The position numbers and the translations under genes were made by a program. A DNA stretch of 45,747 nt from Bacteroidota bacterium (GTDB lineage: Bacteria; Bacteroidota; Bacteroidia; Sphingobacteriales; Sphingobacteriaceae), in the NCBI GenBank assembly GCA_013287375.1, contig JABDDX010000013.1:1-45747 (forward strand), given 5' to 3'. The notes below the pieces were generated by a model that had not been told where the DNA came from, searched no databases, and was given only the letters and a program-made list of their open reading frames with translations. Positions 1 to 9,049 of this stretch are shown in pieces. Positions within the stretch are counted from its first letter, which is position 1; each line of letters begins with the position of its first letter.

Positions 1-3000
1 TAAATGAATCCTGGTACAAACCCCAGTTTTTATTTAATAAGTTGCCTACGTTAATAATATCCAATGATACCTCCAGAGTATTTTTAGTTTTTCCTGCCCT
101 AACATAAAAATCCTGGACAACTTTAAAGTCGAATCTTTTGTAATATGGTAATATTACGCCGTTTCTTTGAGCAAATTGCCCTCTGTGGTTTTTCAGATAT
201 TTATCCTGATTAATAAATGAATTTAACTGATTCCATTGTGCCTGGGCAGTACCTGGGTTAGTTGATGCATCAGGTACTAAAATAATGTCGCTTTGGCTTT
301 TTGGAATGTACATTAAATCGTTTGTGGCTCCATCATTATTAGGGTCGCCGCTGGTGATGTATGATACTGCGCCATTATTAGCCATTTCAAACAATAAGCC
401 TACAGATGTAGCGCCGTGGCCAAAATAGTCCTTTTTATACATTAACGAACCAATTACACGGTTAGGCTGAACGAATGTACTGTTTGAAAGATTATCGCCA
501 TTTGGATTGCCTGCAACATCGCGCGAGCTCCATATAGTACTCGCTGTTGAACCTCCATCATTAACATCCAGTGAACCGCTATGGGTATAGGCAACGTTAA
601 AATAGAAACCGCCAACAAATGTTTTTTGGATCTGGCCGGTAACGAAGTAAGAATCACCTCTATTAGTATTGGTTAAGTAATACAAGCCCGTGATTGATGG
701 ATTAGCAGCGGTAGCCGCTGATGCCGCAGGTGTTGTATTTTTTGAATTATAGCGAATTTGGCCGCCTGAATTAGGTAAGGTTACGTACCCATCAGATAAT
801 ACCAGGTTTTCTGTATAGATAGCATTAATATCTTTAGTGTATGCACCTTCAATTGTTGCTACAACACCCCAACCTAATTTTTGGTCGATGGCCAGGTTAG
901 ACCTGAATACTTTTGGATATTTAAGGTTCGGATCGGTAATATCCAACTCATAAGAAGTATTTGCTGCTGCTGCACCTATCGGGTGGTTCGCATTAACATT
1001 TGGGTTAAATATTAACTGGCTATTTTGAGCCGCTGTGTTTCCTGCAGCACCTTTCACTACAGTATATGAGCCAAATAACACACCATTGTTTGATGCCTGG
1101 TTTGATATCCATACAAAAGGAACAGTACCTGAGAATAAACCGGTACCACCGCGAACCTGGGTTGAACCATCGCCATTTACATCCCAGTTAAAGCCAACCC
1201 GTGGCGATAATTGAACACGATTTTTTGGCAATACTGATGGATTAACTTGTATACCTTGCTGGAAAGTAAGGCCGGTAACATTATTGTTTTGCGGTAGTGA
1301 TGTTGGGAAAGCATCATAATCTGCCCTGATACCATACGTTAACCTGATATTATCTGTTATATGATATTTATCCTGTGCATATAAGCTATATATACCTGCG
1401 CTAATTTTTGCATAAGGTAAAGAACCACCAGCTGCAGAATAACGAACTGTATATGCCGCTGCAGGTAAACCATGCAAGAAATCATACGCTGAGTTATAAG
1501 TATATAAACCATTATAATCGGGCGCGAAACCATTTTTGTAGCTCTGTATCTGGTCGCTGGTACCAAAAGTAAACTCGTGTTTACCTGCATACAAGGTTAA
1601 ATCATCAGAAAACTGGCCGATGTTGGTGTATAATAAGTTACCAACAGTATAAAGCTCAGAACCGAAGCTTGTTTCAACAGCGGTAGATTTAACAACATCT
1701 GTAGCGGTACCTACTGATGTACTGTTGCCAATATCAACAAAAGGAATACTTTCGCCACCTAACGCCGTACGGAAATCTCTTAAGGCAGAGTAACCAAGAG
1801 TAGCCCTGTTTGATAAGCTGCTGCTGATACGGCTATCCAACTCAATAATACCTATGTTGAAGTTATTATTAATGCGATATCCTGAACCATAGAAAGGTAA
1901 ACTGTTTACACCTGCATCGCGGGTGCTGCCATACCCAACAGCGGTAGTACCGTTTGAGTTTGATATACCCGAGTTGCTTGGCGGGTGATCTCCGTATGAT
2001 TTCAGATAAAAGTATTTAGCACTCAAAGTATTGTTTTTGTCGATATTCCAGTCGATTTTTACAGTTACTTTATCGCTGTAGGTATCAAAGCTATAACCCT
2101 GGTAAGGGCCTGCATTGTAACCGTAATGCTGAGCAAGATAGTTTTTAATCGAATCGAGGGTTGAGGCTTTAGCTTGTGATACAGAACCACTGGCGCCTGA
2201 ACCTGTAGCTACGTAAGGTGTAGCTGGTTGGCTTATGCGCTCCTCTTCGCCAGAAACAAAATAAAACAATTTGTTTTTAATGATGGGACCACCGAAGCTT
2301 GCACCTATCTGGTGATAATTAAAAGGTGTTTTAGTAACTGTTGTATTACCCGCGCTATAACCTGTGAGGCCGGTACTGCGCAAATAATCATAAACAGTTG
2401 CTTTAAACTCGTTAGTACCTGATTTTACAACGGTATTAACACCCGCACCTGTAAAGTTACCCTGACGAACGTCGTAAGGTGCGATATCAACCTGAATCTG
2501 GTCAATTGCATCTAATGAGATGGGTTGCGAGTTGGTTTGGCCACCAAGCGTACTTGCTAAACCAAAAGAGTTATTGAACAATGCACCATCTACGGTAATA
2601 TTGTTAAATAAGCTGCTTCGGCCGCCAAAACTCAATCCGTTTGCCGAGGGGGCAAGTTTTGTAAAATCACTTAATGATCGGTTTAAGGTAGGTAAACCAT
2701 CAATTTGTGAGCGGCTTACCGTTTCGCGGGCACCGGTGCGTGATGAGTTGATTACTTTTCCACTGGTACCTGAAATTTTCACTTCAGATAAGGTGGTGCT
2801 GCTTTCGGTTAATTTAGCATCAATGTGTTGATCCTGACCAATTGATAAAGTAATGTTTTCTTCAATAAAATCGGTGTAGCCTACAAATGCTACTTTAAAA
2901 GTGTAGGGGCCGCCTACTCTTAAATTAGGTAAGTTAAACCGGCCGTCGGCACGGCTTCCGGTAGAGTATACCGTTCCGGTTGGGATGTGTGTAACAATAA

Positions 3001-3142
3001 TGGTTGCTCCGGGTATCGGGCCTTTGCTATCGCTTACGATACCGTTGATTGATGCGGTTGTTACACCTTGCGCGCCAGCATTTTTCGAAGCGAAAAATGA
3101 TACACACATGACTAGTAGAAATAGAAGTAAATGCTTCCTCAT
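1..3142 (-). CDS. TonB-dependent receptor, Oar-like (C-terminus cut by window edge)
   Basis: Outer membrane TonB-dependent transporter; substrate not predictable. The frame is open from ATG at 3142 to the window edge, about 1047 codons. It starts with a signal peptide (MRKHLLLFLLVMCVSFFA, cleavage probably after GAQ). A carboxypeptidase-regulatory-like domain follows at about residues 28-105 (SINGIVSDSKGPIPGATI, GYTDFIEENITL). A plug domain follows at about 120-240 (TGARETVSRSQIDGLPTLNR, SLFNNITVDG, VDIAPYDVRQGNFTGAGVN). The rest is beta-barrel with RGGTGLFSGTVPFVWISNQ and, close to the edge, LEVSLDIINVGNLLNKNWG, which normally lies near the C-terminus, so only a few dozen residues are probably missing. 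This is the large Oar/OmpA-related receptor type without a SusD partner in view. It is transcribed divergently from lpdA. Confidence 0.93.
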   Translation of the reverse strand, partial: MRKHLLLFLLVMCVSFFASKNAGAQGVTTASINGIVSDSKGPIPGATIIVTHIPTGTVYSTGSRADGRFNLPNLRVGGPYTFKVAFVGYTDFIEENITLSIGQDQHIDAKLTESSTTLSEVKISGTSGKVINSSRTGARETVSRSQIDGLPTLNRSLSDFTKLAPSANGLSFGGRSSLFNNITVDGALFNNSFGLASTLGGQTNSQPISLDAIDQIQVDIAPYDVRQGNFTGAGVNTVVKSGTNEFKATVYDYLRSTGLTGYSAGNTTVTKTPFNYHQIGASFGGPIIKNKLFYFVSGEEERISQPATPYVATGSGASGSVSQAKASTLDSIKNYLAQHYGYNAGPYQGYSFDTYSDKVTVKIDWNIDKNNTLSAKYFYLKSYGDHPPSNSGISNSNGTTAVGYGSTRDAGVNSLPFYGSGYRINNNFNIGIIELDSRISSSLSNRATLGYSALRDFRTALGGESIPFVDIGNSTSVGTATDVVKSTAVETSFGSELYTVGNLLYTNIGQFSDDLTLYAGKHEFTFGTSDQIQSYKNGFAPDYNGLYTYNSAYDFLHGLPAAAYTVRYSAAGGSLPYAKISAGIYSLYAQDKYHITDNIRLTYGIRADYDAFPTSLPQNNNVTGLTFQQGIQVNPSVLPKNRVQLSPRVGFNWDVNGDGSTQVRGGTGLFSGTVPFVWISNQASNNGVLFGSYTVVKGAAGNTAAQNSQLIFNPNVNANHPIGAAAANTSYELDITDPNLKYPKVFRSNLAIDQKLGWGVVATIEGAYTKDINAIYTENLVLSDGYVTLPNSGGQIRYNSKNTTPAASAATAANPSITGLYYLTNTNRGDSYFVTGQIQKTFVGGFYFNVAYTHSGSLDVNDGGSTASTIWSSRDVAGNPNGDNLSNSTFVQPNRVIGSLMYKKDYFGHGATSVGLLFEMANNGAVSYITSGDPNNDGATNDLMYIPKSQSDIILVPDASTNPGTAQAQWNQLNSFINQDKYLKNHRGQFAQRNGVILPYYKRFDFKVVQDFYVRAGKTKNTLEVSLDIINVGNLLNKNWGLYQDSF

Positions 3143-3183
3143 ACGTTGTTGTTTTGTGTTAATGATAAGTCAGTTAATTGCAA

Positions 3184-3191
3184 CAAAAATA
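3184..3191 (-). promoter_or_regulatory. Candidate -7 box of the TonB receptor gene
   Basis: TATTTTTG on the minus strand, 41 nt upstream of the receptor ATG, fits the Bacteroidota -7 consensus TAnnTTTG. No convincing TTTG -33 element lies at the usual spacing, so this is tentative. The 320-bp gap (3143-3462) holds this box and the lpdA promoter; it is AT-rich and I see nothing else in it. Confidence 0.4.
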
Positions 3192-3402
3192 ATACATCCC
3201 GGTATCAATAATGTTACATTAATATTAATACTGATTAAGTATTTATTAACAATAAACACAAATTCAACATGATATGTTAAAAAATAGGTCAAATACCTAT
3301 CAAACTAGTATTTATCTATATTTTTAATATTTGTCTGTCAACCTCATTTATGGCGTCATTTTAATCTGAAAATCCTATTATTTAGTATGGCTGGGTAGCA
3401 TT

Positions 3403-3432
3403 TTTGCATATCGGGCTATTTACTTAGCTTTG
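3403..3432 (+). promoter_or_regulatory. Bacteroidota-type promoter of lpdA
   Basis: TTTG (3403-3406), an 18-nt spacer, then TAGCTTTG (3425-3432): a full match to the -33/-7 consensus of Bacteroidota primary sigma factors. It lies 30 nt before the lpdA ATG. It is the best complete promoter in the window. Confidence 0.75.
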
Positions 3433-3462
3433 CGCTAATTATATACATCATTAAATAAAAGC

Positions 3463-4851
3463 ATGAACTACGATTTAATTGTTATAGGGTCGGGCCCGGG
3501 TGGTTACGTAGCTGCCATTCGCGCTTCCCAACTGGGTTTAAAAACAGCAATAATTGAAAAAGAATCCCTTGGCGGAATATGCCTTAACTGGGGTTGTATA
3601 CCTACCAAAGCGTTATTAAAAAGCGCCCAGGTATTTGAATACCTAAACCATGCTGCCGATTATGGCATTACTGTAAATGGTGGCGAAGTTAATTTTGAGG
3701 CAATCGTAAAAAGAAGCCGCGGCGTTGCCGATGGCATGAGCAAAGGCGTTCAGTTTTTAATGAAGAAAAACAAAATTGACGTAATAAACGGCTTCGGTAA
3801 AATTAAAAGCAAAGGCGTTGTTGAAGTAAAAAGCAGCAATGGCACTACACAAGAAGTTACCGGAACTAACATTATAATAGCTACCGGCGGCCGCTCACGT
3901 GAGTTACCAAACATTAAACAGGATGGCGAGAAAGTAATTGGCTATCGCCAGGCGATGATATTACCTAAGCAACCAAAGAGTATGATTGTTGTAGGTTCGG
4001 GCGCTATTGGTATTGAGTTCGCTTATTTTTATAACTCAATTGGTACATCAGTTACTGTAGTTGAATATTTAGATAACATTGTGCCTTTAGAAGACGAAGA
4101 AGTGTCAAAACAACTTGGTCGTTTATTGAAAAAAGCAGGCATCAATATATTAACCGGTTCAAATGTTGAGTCTGTTGATACATCAGGCGCAGGCTGTAAA
4201 GTAACTGTAAAAACCGCGACCGGTATTGAAGTTTTGGAAGCCGATGTTGTTTTATCAGCGGTAGGCATATCAACCAACCTGGAAGGCATCGGACTTGAAG
4301 AAGTTGGCGTTAAAACCGACAAAGGAAAAGTATTGGTTGATGATTATTACAAAACCAACGTTGAAGGCATTTTTGCCATCGGCGATATTGTAAAAGGACA
4401 AGCATTGGCTCACGTAGCATCAGCAGAAGGTATCATTTGCGTTGAGAAAATCGCAGGCCATCATCCAGAACCTTTAAACTATAACAACATACCGGGCTGT
4501 ACTTATTGCGCTCCTGAGATTGCATCTGTTGGTTATACCGAAAAGGCGGCCAGAGAAGCAGGCTATGAGTTGAAGATTGGTAAATTCCCATTCTCAGCAT
4601 CAGGTAAAGCATCCGCCGCCGGCGCAAAAGATGGTTTTATTAAATTGATTTTTGATGCCAAATACGGCGAAATTTTAGGCGCGCATATGCTGGGCCATAA
4701 CGTTACCGAGCTGATTGCTGAAATAGTTACCGCGCGTAAACTGGAAGCGACCGGCCACGAGCTTATCAAATCTGTACACCCTCACCCAACAATGAGCGAA
4801 GCTGTTATGGAGGCTGCAGCTGAAGCATACGGCGAGTGCATACATTTATAG
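3463..4851 (+). CDS. lpdA: Dihydrolipoyl dehydrogenase (E3)
   Basis: FAD- and NAD-dependent E3 subunit that reoxidises dihydrolipoamide in 2-oxo acid dehydrogenase complexes and/or the glycine cleavage system, in the cytoplasm. 462 aa, the usual length. The FAD-binding GSGPGGY is at residues 9-15. The redox-active disulphide is C40/C45 in GGICLNWGCIPT (Trp replaces the more common Val). The NAD-binding GSGAIGIEF is in the middle, the second FAD motif AIGDI near 310, and the dimer-interface catalytic pair H441/E446 in HPHPTMSEA. The gene is alone, with its own promoter upstream and a hairpin terminator downstream, so E1 and E2 are encoded elsewhere. The start is fixed by the dinucleotide-binding strand beginning at residue 4. 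Confidence 0.97.
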   Translation: MNYDLIVIGSGPGGYVAAIRASQLGLKTAIIEKESLGGICLNWGCIPTKALLKSAQVFEYLNHAADYGITVNGGEVNFEAIVKRSRGVADGMSKGVQFLMKKNKIDVINGFGKIKSKGVVEVKSSNGTTQEVTGTNIIIATGGRSRELPNIKQDGEKVIGYRQAMILPKQPKSMIVVGSGAIGIEFAYFYNSIGTSVTVVEYLDNIVPLEDEEVSKQLGRLLKKAGINILTGSNVESVDTSGAGCKVTVKTATGIEVLEADVVLSAVGISTNLEGIGLEEVGVKTDKGKVLVDDYYKTNVEGIFAIGDIVKGQALAHVASAEGIICVEKIAGHHPEPLNYNNIPGCTYCAPEIASVGYTEKAAREAGYELKIGKFPFSASGKASAAGAKDGFIKLIFDAKYGEILGAHMLGHNVTELIAEIVTARKLEATGHELIKSVHPHPTMSEAVMEAAAEAYGECIHL

Positions 4852-4899
4852 TTTAAAGTTGAAGGTGTAAAGTTTAAAGCTTTCAATTACTGATAATTT

Positions 4900-4933
4900 A
4901 AAGATCAATGATTAATAGTCATTGATCTTTTTT
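4900..4933 (+). terminator. Rho-independent terminator after lpdA
   Basis: Perfect 12-bp stem (AAAGATCAATGA at 4900-4911 with TCATTGATCTTT at 4919-4930), 7-nt loop, followed by a T-rich tail. It lies 49 nt after the lpdA stop. Confidence 0.8.
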
Positions 4934-4994
4934 GTTTTAGGTAGATATTCAATCTTTTTTTTGACTTTTGAGTTTTAACTTTTGACTTTCACTT

Positions 4995-5834
4995 ATGAAC
5001 CTACATACCATTGATACCGGCTTTTTTAAATTAGATGGCGGCGCCATGTTTGGTGTAGTGCCCAAAACCATCTGGAACAGAACCAACCCGGCTGATGAAA
5101 ACAATCTTTGTACCTGGGCCATGCGTTGCCTGCTGGTTGAGGATGGCGATCGTTTGATATTGATAGATACAGGTATTGGTAACAAACAGGATGAGAAGTT
5201 TTTTAGTCATTACTATTTACATGGTGATGCTACTATTGATAAATCGTTAGCAGCTAAAGGCTTTCACCGTGATGATATTACGGATGTATTTTTAACGCAT
5301 CTGCATTTTGATCACGTGGGCGGCGCGGTTAAAAGGGAGGGTGATAAACTAAAGCCTGCTTTTAAAAATGCTTTTTACTGGAGCAATAAAGACCATTGGG
5401 AATGGGCCGTAAACCCGAACGAACGTGAAAAAGCATCATTTTTAAAGGAAAATATTTTGCCTATACAGGATAGTGGGCAACTGCGATTTATAGATAGTAA
5501 AGACGGCGTGCAGTTCTCCGAAAATTTTCAGGTAAAATTCGCATTTGGACATACAGAGGCAATGATGCTGCCACTACTCAATTACAAAGGCCATGAAATT
5601 TTGTATATGGCTGATCTGCTGCCATCTGTGGGGCATTTACCTATACCTTATGTAATGGCTTATGATATGTTCCCGTTGAAAACACTTACCGAAAAGAAGA
5701 TTATTTTAACCGAGGCCTTGGAAAAACAATATATTTTGTATCTTGAACACGACGCCATTAATGAGTGTTGTACACTACAACAGACAGAAAAAGGCATCAG
5801 AATAAAAGAAACATTTAACCTAAATATTGTATAA
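4995..5834 (+). CDS. MBL-fold metallo-hydrolase
   Basis: Cytoplasmic hydrolase of the metallo-beta-lactamase fold, 279 aa, no signal peptide. All dinuclear metal ligands are visible: HLHFDH (H102, H104, D106, H107), H186 in FGHTEAM, D207 in YMADLLP and H252 in LEHD. Overall organisation resembles the AiiB/AttM lactonase branch (VVPKTIWNR near the N-terminus), but the substrate cannot be decided from sequence, so quorum quenching should not be assumed. The leader before the ATG (about 4957-4994) is a T-rich run with repeated TTTTGACTTTTGA-like words, similar to the leaders at 28.4-28.6 kb. Monocistronic, between lpdA and rpoD. Confidence 0.85.
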   Translation: MNLHTIDTGFFKLDGGAMFGVVPKTIWNRTNPADENNLCTWAMRCLLVEDGDRLILIDTGIGNKQDEKFFSHYYLHGDATIDKSLAAKGFHRDDITDVFLTHLHFDHVGGAVKREGDKLKPAFKNAFYWSNKDHWEWAVNPNEREKASFLKENILPIQDSGQLRFIDSKDGVQFSENFQVKFAFGHTEAMMLPLLNYKGHEILYMADLLPSVGHLPIPYVMAYDMFPLKTLTEKKIILTEALEKQYILYLEHDAINECCTLQQTEKGIRIKETFNLNIV

Positions 5835-5997
5835 AAACAGGGAGCCTTATTACCACAAAAACCGTGCAATAGATTGCATCAAATCAAGTATAGACCTTCT
5901 TTTTTGAAAACTTTTTTTAGTTATTTTTTTTATAACAATTTTATAGCTTTACACGTTAATTTTTAGAAAATCCACTTAGAATCGAGGTTTTAAATAG

Positions 5998-6858
5998 ATG
6001 AGACAACTCAAAATAACCCAATCCATAACCAACCGTGAATCTCAATCACTTGATAAATACCTTCACGAAATTGGAAAAGTTGACCTGATAACTGCCGAAG
6101 AAGAAGTAATATTAGCACAAAAAATACGGGAAGGTGACCAGGCTGCCCTGGAACGTTTAACCAAAACCAACTTACGCTTTGTTGTATCTGTAGCAAAACA
6201 ATACCAAAACCAAGGCCTTACCCTTGGCGACCTGATAAACGAAGGAAATTTAGGTTTAATAAAAGCAGCTAAACGTTTTGACGAAACCAAAGGATTCAAA
6301 TTCATATCGTACGCCGTTTGGTGGATTCGTCAGTCCATTTTGCAGGCCATTGCCGAGCAATCGCGCATTGTACGTTTGCCTTTGAACCAGGTGGGTTCAT
6401 TAAGTAAAATAAGCAAGGCTTTCTCAAAATTAGAGCAGGAATTTGAGCGCGAGCCATCGCCGGAAGAACTGGCAGATATATTAGAGACTACCGTTGATAA
6501 AATATCTGATACTCTAAGTAATTCGGGCCGACATGTATCCATGGATGCGCCATTTGTACAGGGTGAAGAAAATACATTATTGGATGTATTGGAAAATCAC
6601 GAGCCGAATACAGACTCGAACTTAATTAATGAATCATTATCCGAAGAAATAAAACGTTCACTATCAACCCTTACCGAACGTGAGCGTGAGATAGTGGTAT
6701 TATTTTTTGGATTAGGGGCCAATTCGCCGTTATCATTAGAAGAAATTGGTGAGAAATTTAACCTTACCCGCGAACGTGTAAGGCAGATAAAGGATAAGGC
6801 ATTACAGCGGCTTCGCCATACTTCGAGGAGTAAGATTTTGAAATCATATTTGGGGTAA
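5998..6858 (+). CDS. rpoD: RNA polymerase primary sigma factor RpoD/SigA
   Basis: Sigma-70 family housekeeping factor, 286 aa. It is the short Bacteroidota form with no region 1.1. Region 1.2 is at about residues 17-45 ([20 protein letters not shown]). Region 2 is at about 55-125 ([36 protein letters not shown], the -7-reading [12 protein letters not shown]). Region 3 follows, and region 4.2 is at the C-terminus with the helix-turn-helix [20 protein letters not shown]. This protein should read the TAnnTTTG promoters found through the window. The 163-bp upstream gap is very AT-rich and contains TAGCTTTA (5944-5951), a weak -7 candidate. Ends at a strong bidirectional terminator. Confidence 0.96.
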   Translation: MRQLKITQSITNRESQSLDKYLHEIGKVDLITAEEEVILAQKIREGDQAALERLTKTNLRFVVSVAKQYQNQGLTLGDLINEGNLGLIKAAKRFDETKGFKFISYAVWWIRQSILQAIAEQSRIVRLPLNQVGSLSKISKAFSKLEQEFEREPSPEELADILETTVDKISDTLSNSGRHVSMDAPFVQGEENTLLDVLENHEPNTDSNLINESLSEEIKRSLSTLTEREREIVVLFFGLGANSPLSLEEIGEKFNLTRERVRQIKDKALQRLRHTSRSKILKSYLG

Positions 6859-6869
6859 TAGTCGCCCTT

Positions 6870-6914
6870 ATAAATAAGAAAAGCTTTGCATTTTGCAAGG
6901 CTTTTCTTATTTAT
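6870..6914. terminator. Bidirectional terminator between rpoD and threonine aldolase
   Basis: 20-nt arms (6870-6889 and 6895-6914) pair with a single G-U wobble around a 5-nt loop. The outer stem is A/T-rich (ATAAATAAGAAAAGC), giving a T-run on both strands, as expected between convergent genes. Confidence 0.8.
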
Positions 6915-6919
6915 ATTCT

Positions 6920-6996
6920 GTCATGCAGAACTCGTTTCAGCATCCCGCATGCATGATCGCTTGTCCTGAGGGATGCCGAAACAAGTTCGGCATGAC
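6920..6996. repeat. REP-like palindromic pair, GTCATGC type
   Basis: Imperfect inverted repeat: a 26-nt left arm (6920-6945, starts GTCATGCAGAACTCG) and a right arm (6971-6996, ends AAGTTCGGCATGAC), separated by 25 nt. Each arm contains a small ATGC/GCAT stem of its own. It follows the rpoD/aldolase terminator directly. Its GTCAT...ATGAC ends and internal stems match the other palindromes of this window. Confidence 0.7.
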
Positions 6997-7003
6997 GGTT
7001 TAA

Positions 7004-8023
7004 TTATTTAAGAGTCTTCAACACATCAACTGTATATTCAATTTGCTCGGGGTGTACATCAAGGTGCAATACAAAACGGATACGGTGTTTATCGGTGCTC
7101 ATGGCCCTGATTCCTTTCGCGGCGAGTTTTTCTAGGATGAGTGCAGCAGGTTCAACGGTATCAAATAGTATAAGATTGGTCTCAGCAGGTAAAACACCGC
7201 TTACCCAAGGAAGATTGCTTAGGGTTTCACTAAGTATTTGCGCGTGGGCATGGTCTATTTTTAGACGATCAACATGATTATCGAGCGCGTAGATTCCGGC
7301 TGCGGCTAAAAAACCGGCCTGGCGCATGCCTCCACCAAAAACTTTGCGGATTCGGCGGGCATATTTGATAGTTTCTTTATCAGCCAAAAAAACAGAACCT
7401 ATGGGAGCGCCTAAACCTTTTGATAAGCAGACTGATATTCCATTAAAGTATTTACCGTAATCAACCGCTCGGTCGCCGGTATGAGCAAGCGCGTTGAAAA
7501 TCCTCGCGCCATCTAAATGCAGCTTTAGGCCTTTATTCCGACATAAATCAGCAATTGGCTTAATCTGAGCCAGCGCATAGCAACTGCCTCCGCCTTTATT
7601 TACGGTATTTTCTAAGGCGACCAAGCTGGTATGTGGATGATGGATATTGTCGGCGTTAATTTCGGGTTCAATCATTTCGGCAGTGATGATACCGCGATAG
7701 CCATTCAGCAAACGAGTTGAAACTGCTGAGTTGAATGCTATTCCCCCACCCTCGTAACGATAAATATGAGCTGTTTGATCGGCAATTAATTCATCTAAAG
7801 GTTGTGTAAAGCATTTGATGGCGATTTGGTTGGTCATGGTTCCGGAGGGACAAAAAATCCCGGCCTCCATACCAAACATTGCCGCTGACTTCTCTTCGAG
7901 CTGGTTTACGGTTTCATCTTCGCCAAAAACATCATCACCAACTTTGGCATTCATCATGGCATCCAGCATGCCGGGGGTTGGTTTGGTAACGGTATCGCTG
8001 CGCAAATCGACAGTTAATTGCAT
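7004..8023 (-). CDS. ltaE: Low-specificity L-threonine aldolase
   Basis: PLP enzyme that cleaves threonine/allo-threonine to glycine and acetaldehyde. 339 aa, normal length. The N-terminus VDLRSDTVTKPTPGMLDAM is diagnostic of the family. Other motifs: GDDVFGEDETVNQLE (29-44), FCPSGTMTNQIA (57-68), the PLP aspartate D171 in HLDGARIFNA, and the Schiff-base lysine K202 in CLSKGLGAPIGSV. Convergent with rpoD and divergent from the secreted protein at 8186. The gene symbol is given by family; gly1 is also used. Confidence 0.94.
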   Translation of the reverse strand: MQLTVDLRSDTVTKPTPGMLDAMMNAKVGDDVFGEDETVNQLEEKSAAMFGMEAGIFCPSGTMTNQIAIKCFTQPLDELIADQTAHIYRYEGGGIAFNSAVSTRLLNGYRGIITAEMIEPEINADNIHHPHTSLVALENTVNKGGGSCYALAQIKPIADLCRNKGLKLHLDGARIFNALAHTGDRAVDYGKYFNGISVCLSKGLGAPIGSVFLADKETIKYARRIRKVFGGGMRQAGFLAAAGIYALDNHVDRLKIDHAHAQILSETLSNLPWVSGVLPAETNLILFDTVEPAALILEKLAAKGIRAMSTDKHRIRFVLHLDVHPEQIEYTVDVLKTLK

Positions 8024-8185
8024 AATTATTTTGATGTGGTTGGTTAAAAATTCAAAACTAATTGTTTTTGGTAAACCGATGAAACACCGGCTTGTAAAGA
8101 TGTTGAAACAAGTTAGTAATGAACATATAAAAAGTTATTTTTGTGGTAAGTAATTTTGCGATGAATACTACGTTTACCTACTATT

Positions 8186-8878
8186 ATGTTTAAAATAACC
8201 ACATTCTGCTTATCAATCTTTTGCCTTCTTTTCGTTTTCGAAAAATCACAGGCACAAACCTGGCAGTCGGGCTGCTATTACGATGTTAAAAACAACAAGT
8301 CGATAGGTTTGATTAAAATGAAAATGTCGGGAGCTCACCCCATCCCCGATGAAGCTTTTATTGAATATAAGCCTAATGACAAGGCAAATTCTATTAAAAT
8401 CAGCGCAAGCGAATTAAGCTCATTTGTAATGGGCCGTGATAGTTTTATAGTTGCCGTAGCACCAAGAATGGGTGTATGGAGCAAATACGAGCTGGATTTT
8501 GTGAAAGTTGTAGTTGATGCCGACCCTAAGCTTTATATGTTTAGGGGTAAAGTAAACGGCGGTGGTGGCGTACAGCCGGATGTTGGTGTAGGAATTGGCG
8601 GCGGTTTTGGTACCGGCGGCGGCGGTTTCGGTATGGGCTTAGGTGGTGGTATCAGCATCCCTTTGGGTGGATCAACAGCAACAGGTTATTATTACGGTGC
8701 TAATACAGCGGTAATGAAGCCTTTAACACCTGCTAATTTTATTGATGTAATGAGCGAAATTTTGGGTGATGAACCGGAGATTGTTGATCAGCTGCATCAG
8801 AATAAATACAATTTGCGTAATATTGATAAGCTGATAAACAACTATTATAAAGCGCAGGCTGCTCACGGAGTACAGTAA
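8186..8878 (+). CDS. Secreted hypothetical protein with a Gly-rich segment
   Basis: Unrecognised, 230 aa. A signal peptide occupies about residues 1-23 (ITTFCLSIFCLLFVFEKSQA, cleavage near AQA|QTW). The N-terminal domain (24-120) is probably beta-rich. A striking Gly-rich low-complexity stretch covers about 124-165 (GGGVQPDVGVGIGGGFGTGG and onward). The C-terminal part, about 180-228, is helical (NFIDVMSEILGDEPEIVDQL, NLRNIDKLINNYY). Probably periplasmic or surface-exposed; no function inferred. TAATTTTG at 8151-8158 may be its -7 box. A terminator follows. Confidence 0.8.
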   Translation: MFKITTFCLSIFCLLFVFEKSQAQTWQSGCYYDVKNNKSIGLIKMKMSGAHPIPDEAFIEYKPNDKANSIKISASELSSFVMGRDSFIVAVAPRMGVWSKYELDFVKVVVDADPKLYMFRGKVNGGGGVQPDVGVGIGGGFGTGGGGFGMGLGGGISIPLGGSTATGYYYGANTAVMKPLTPANFIDVMSEILGDEPEIVDQLHQNKYNLRNIDKLINNYYKAQAAHGVQ

Positions 8879-8914
8879 TTTTTAGATATAAGATACTTTT
8901 TAGAATCAAGATAC

Positions 8915-8966
8915 AAGAGTCAAGAATCAAGACGGGAACCCGACTTAGTTCTTGGCTCTTTCTTTT
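8915..8966 (+). terminator. Terminator after the Gly-rich secreted protein
   Basis: 12-nt arms AAGAGTCAAGAA (8915-8926) and TTCTTGGCTCTT (8949-8960) pair with one G-U wobble, followed by TCTTTTTTAT on the plus strand. The large 22-nt loop lowers certainty. Confidence 0.55.
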
Positions 8967-8992
8967 TTATCTTATTTAAAATGCTTAAAATC

Positions 8993-9026
8993 ATCGTCAT
9001 TGCCACGCTGCGCTCGCAATGACGAT
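8993..9026. repeat. Short palindromic repeat, GTCATTGC type
   Basis: Perfect 11-bp inverted repeat ATCGTCATTGC (8993-9003) / GCAATGACGAT (9016-9026) around CACGCTGCGCTC. A close copy lies at 18648-18673 and a fragment at 21124-21136. It shares the GTCAT/ATGAC ends of the other REP-like elements. It could also help terminate the flavoprotein gene that ends at 9050. Confidence 0.65.
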
Positions 9027-9049
9027 AGTTTTTTATATAATTCTTGAAT

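Noticed and set aside
4995-5834. Quorum-quenching lactonase assignment
   Set aside because: Metal ligands fit the MBL fold, but nothing in the sequence fixes lactone specificity.
6920-6996. CRISPR array or tandem repeats
   Set aside because: Repeats are inverted pairs or dispersed copies, not regularly spaced direct repeats, and no cas gene is present.
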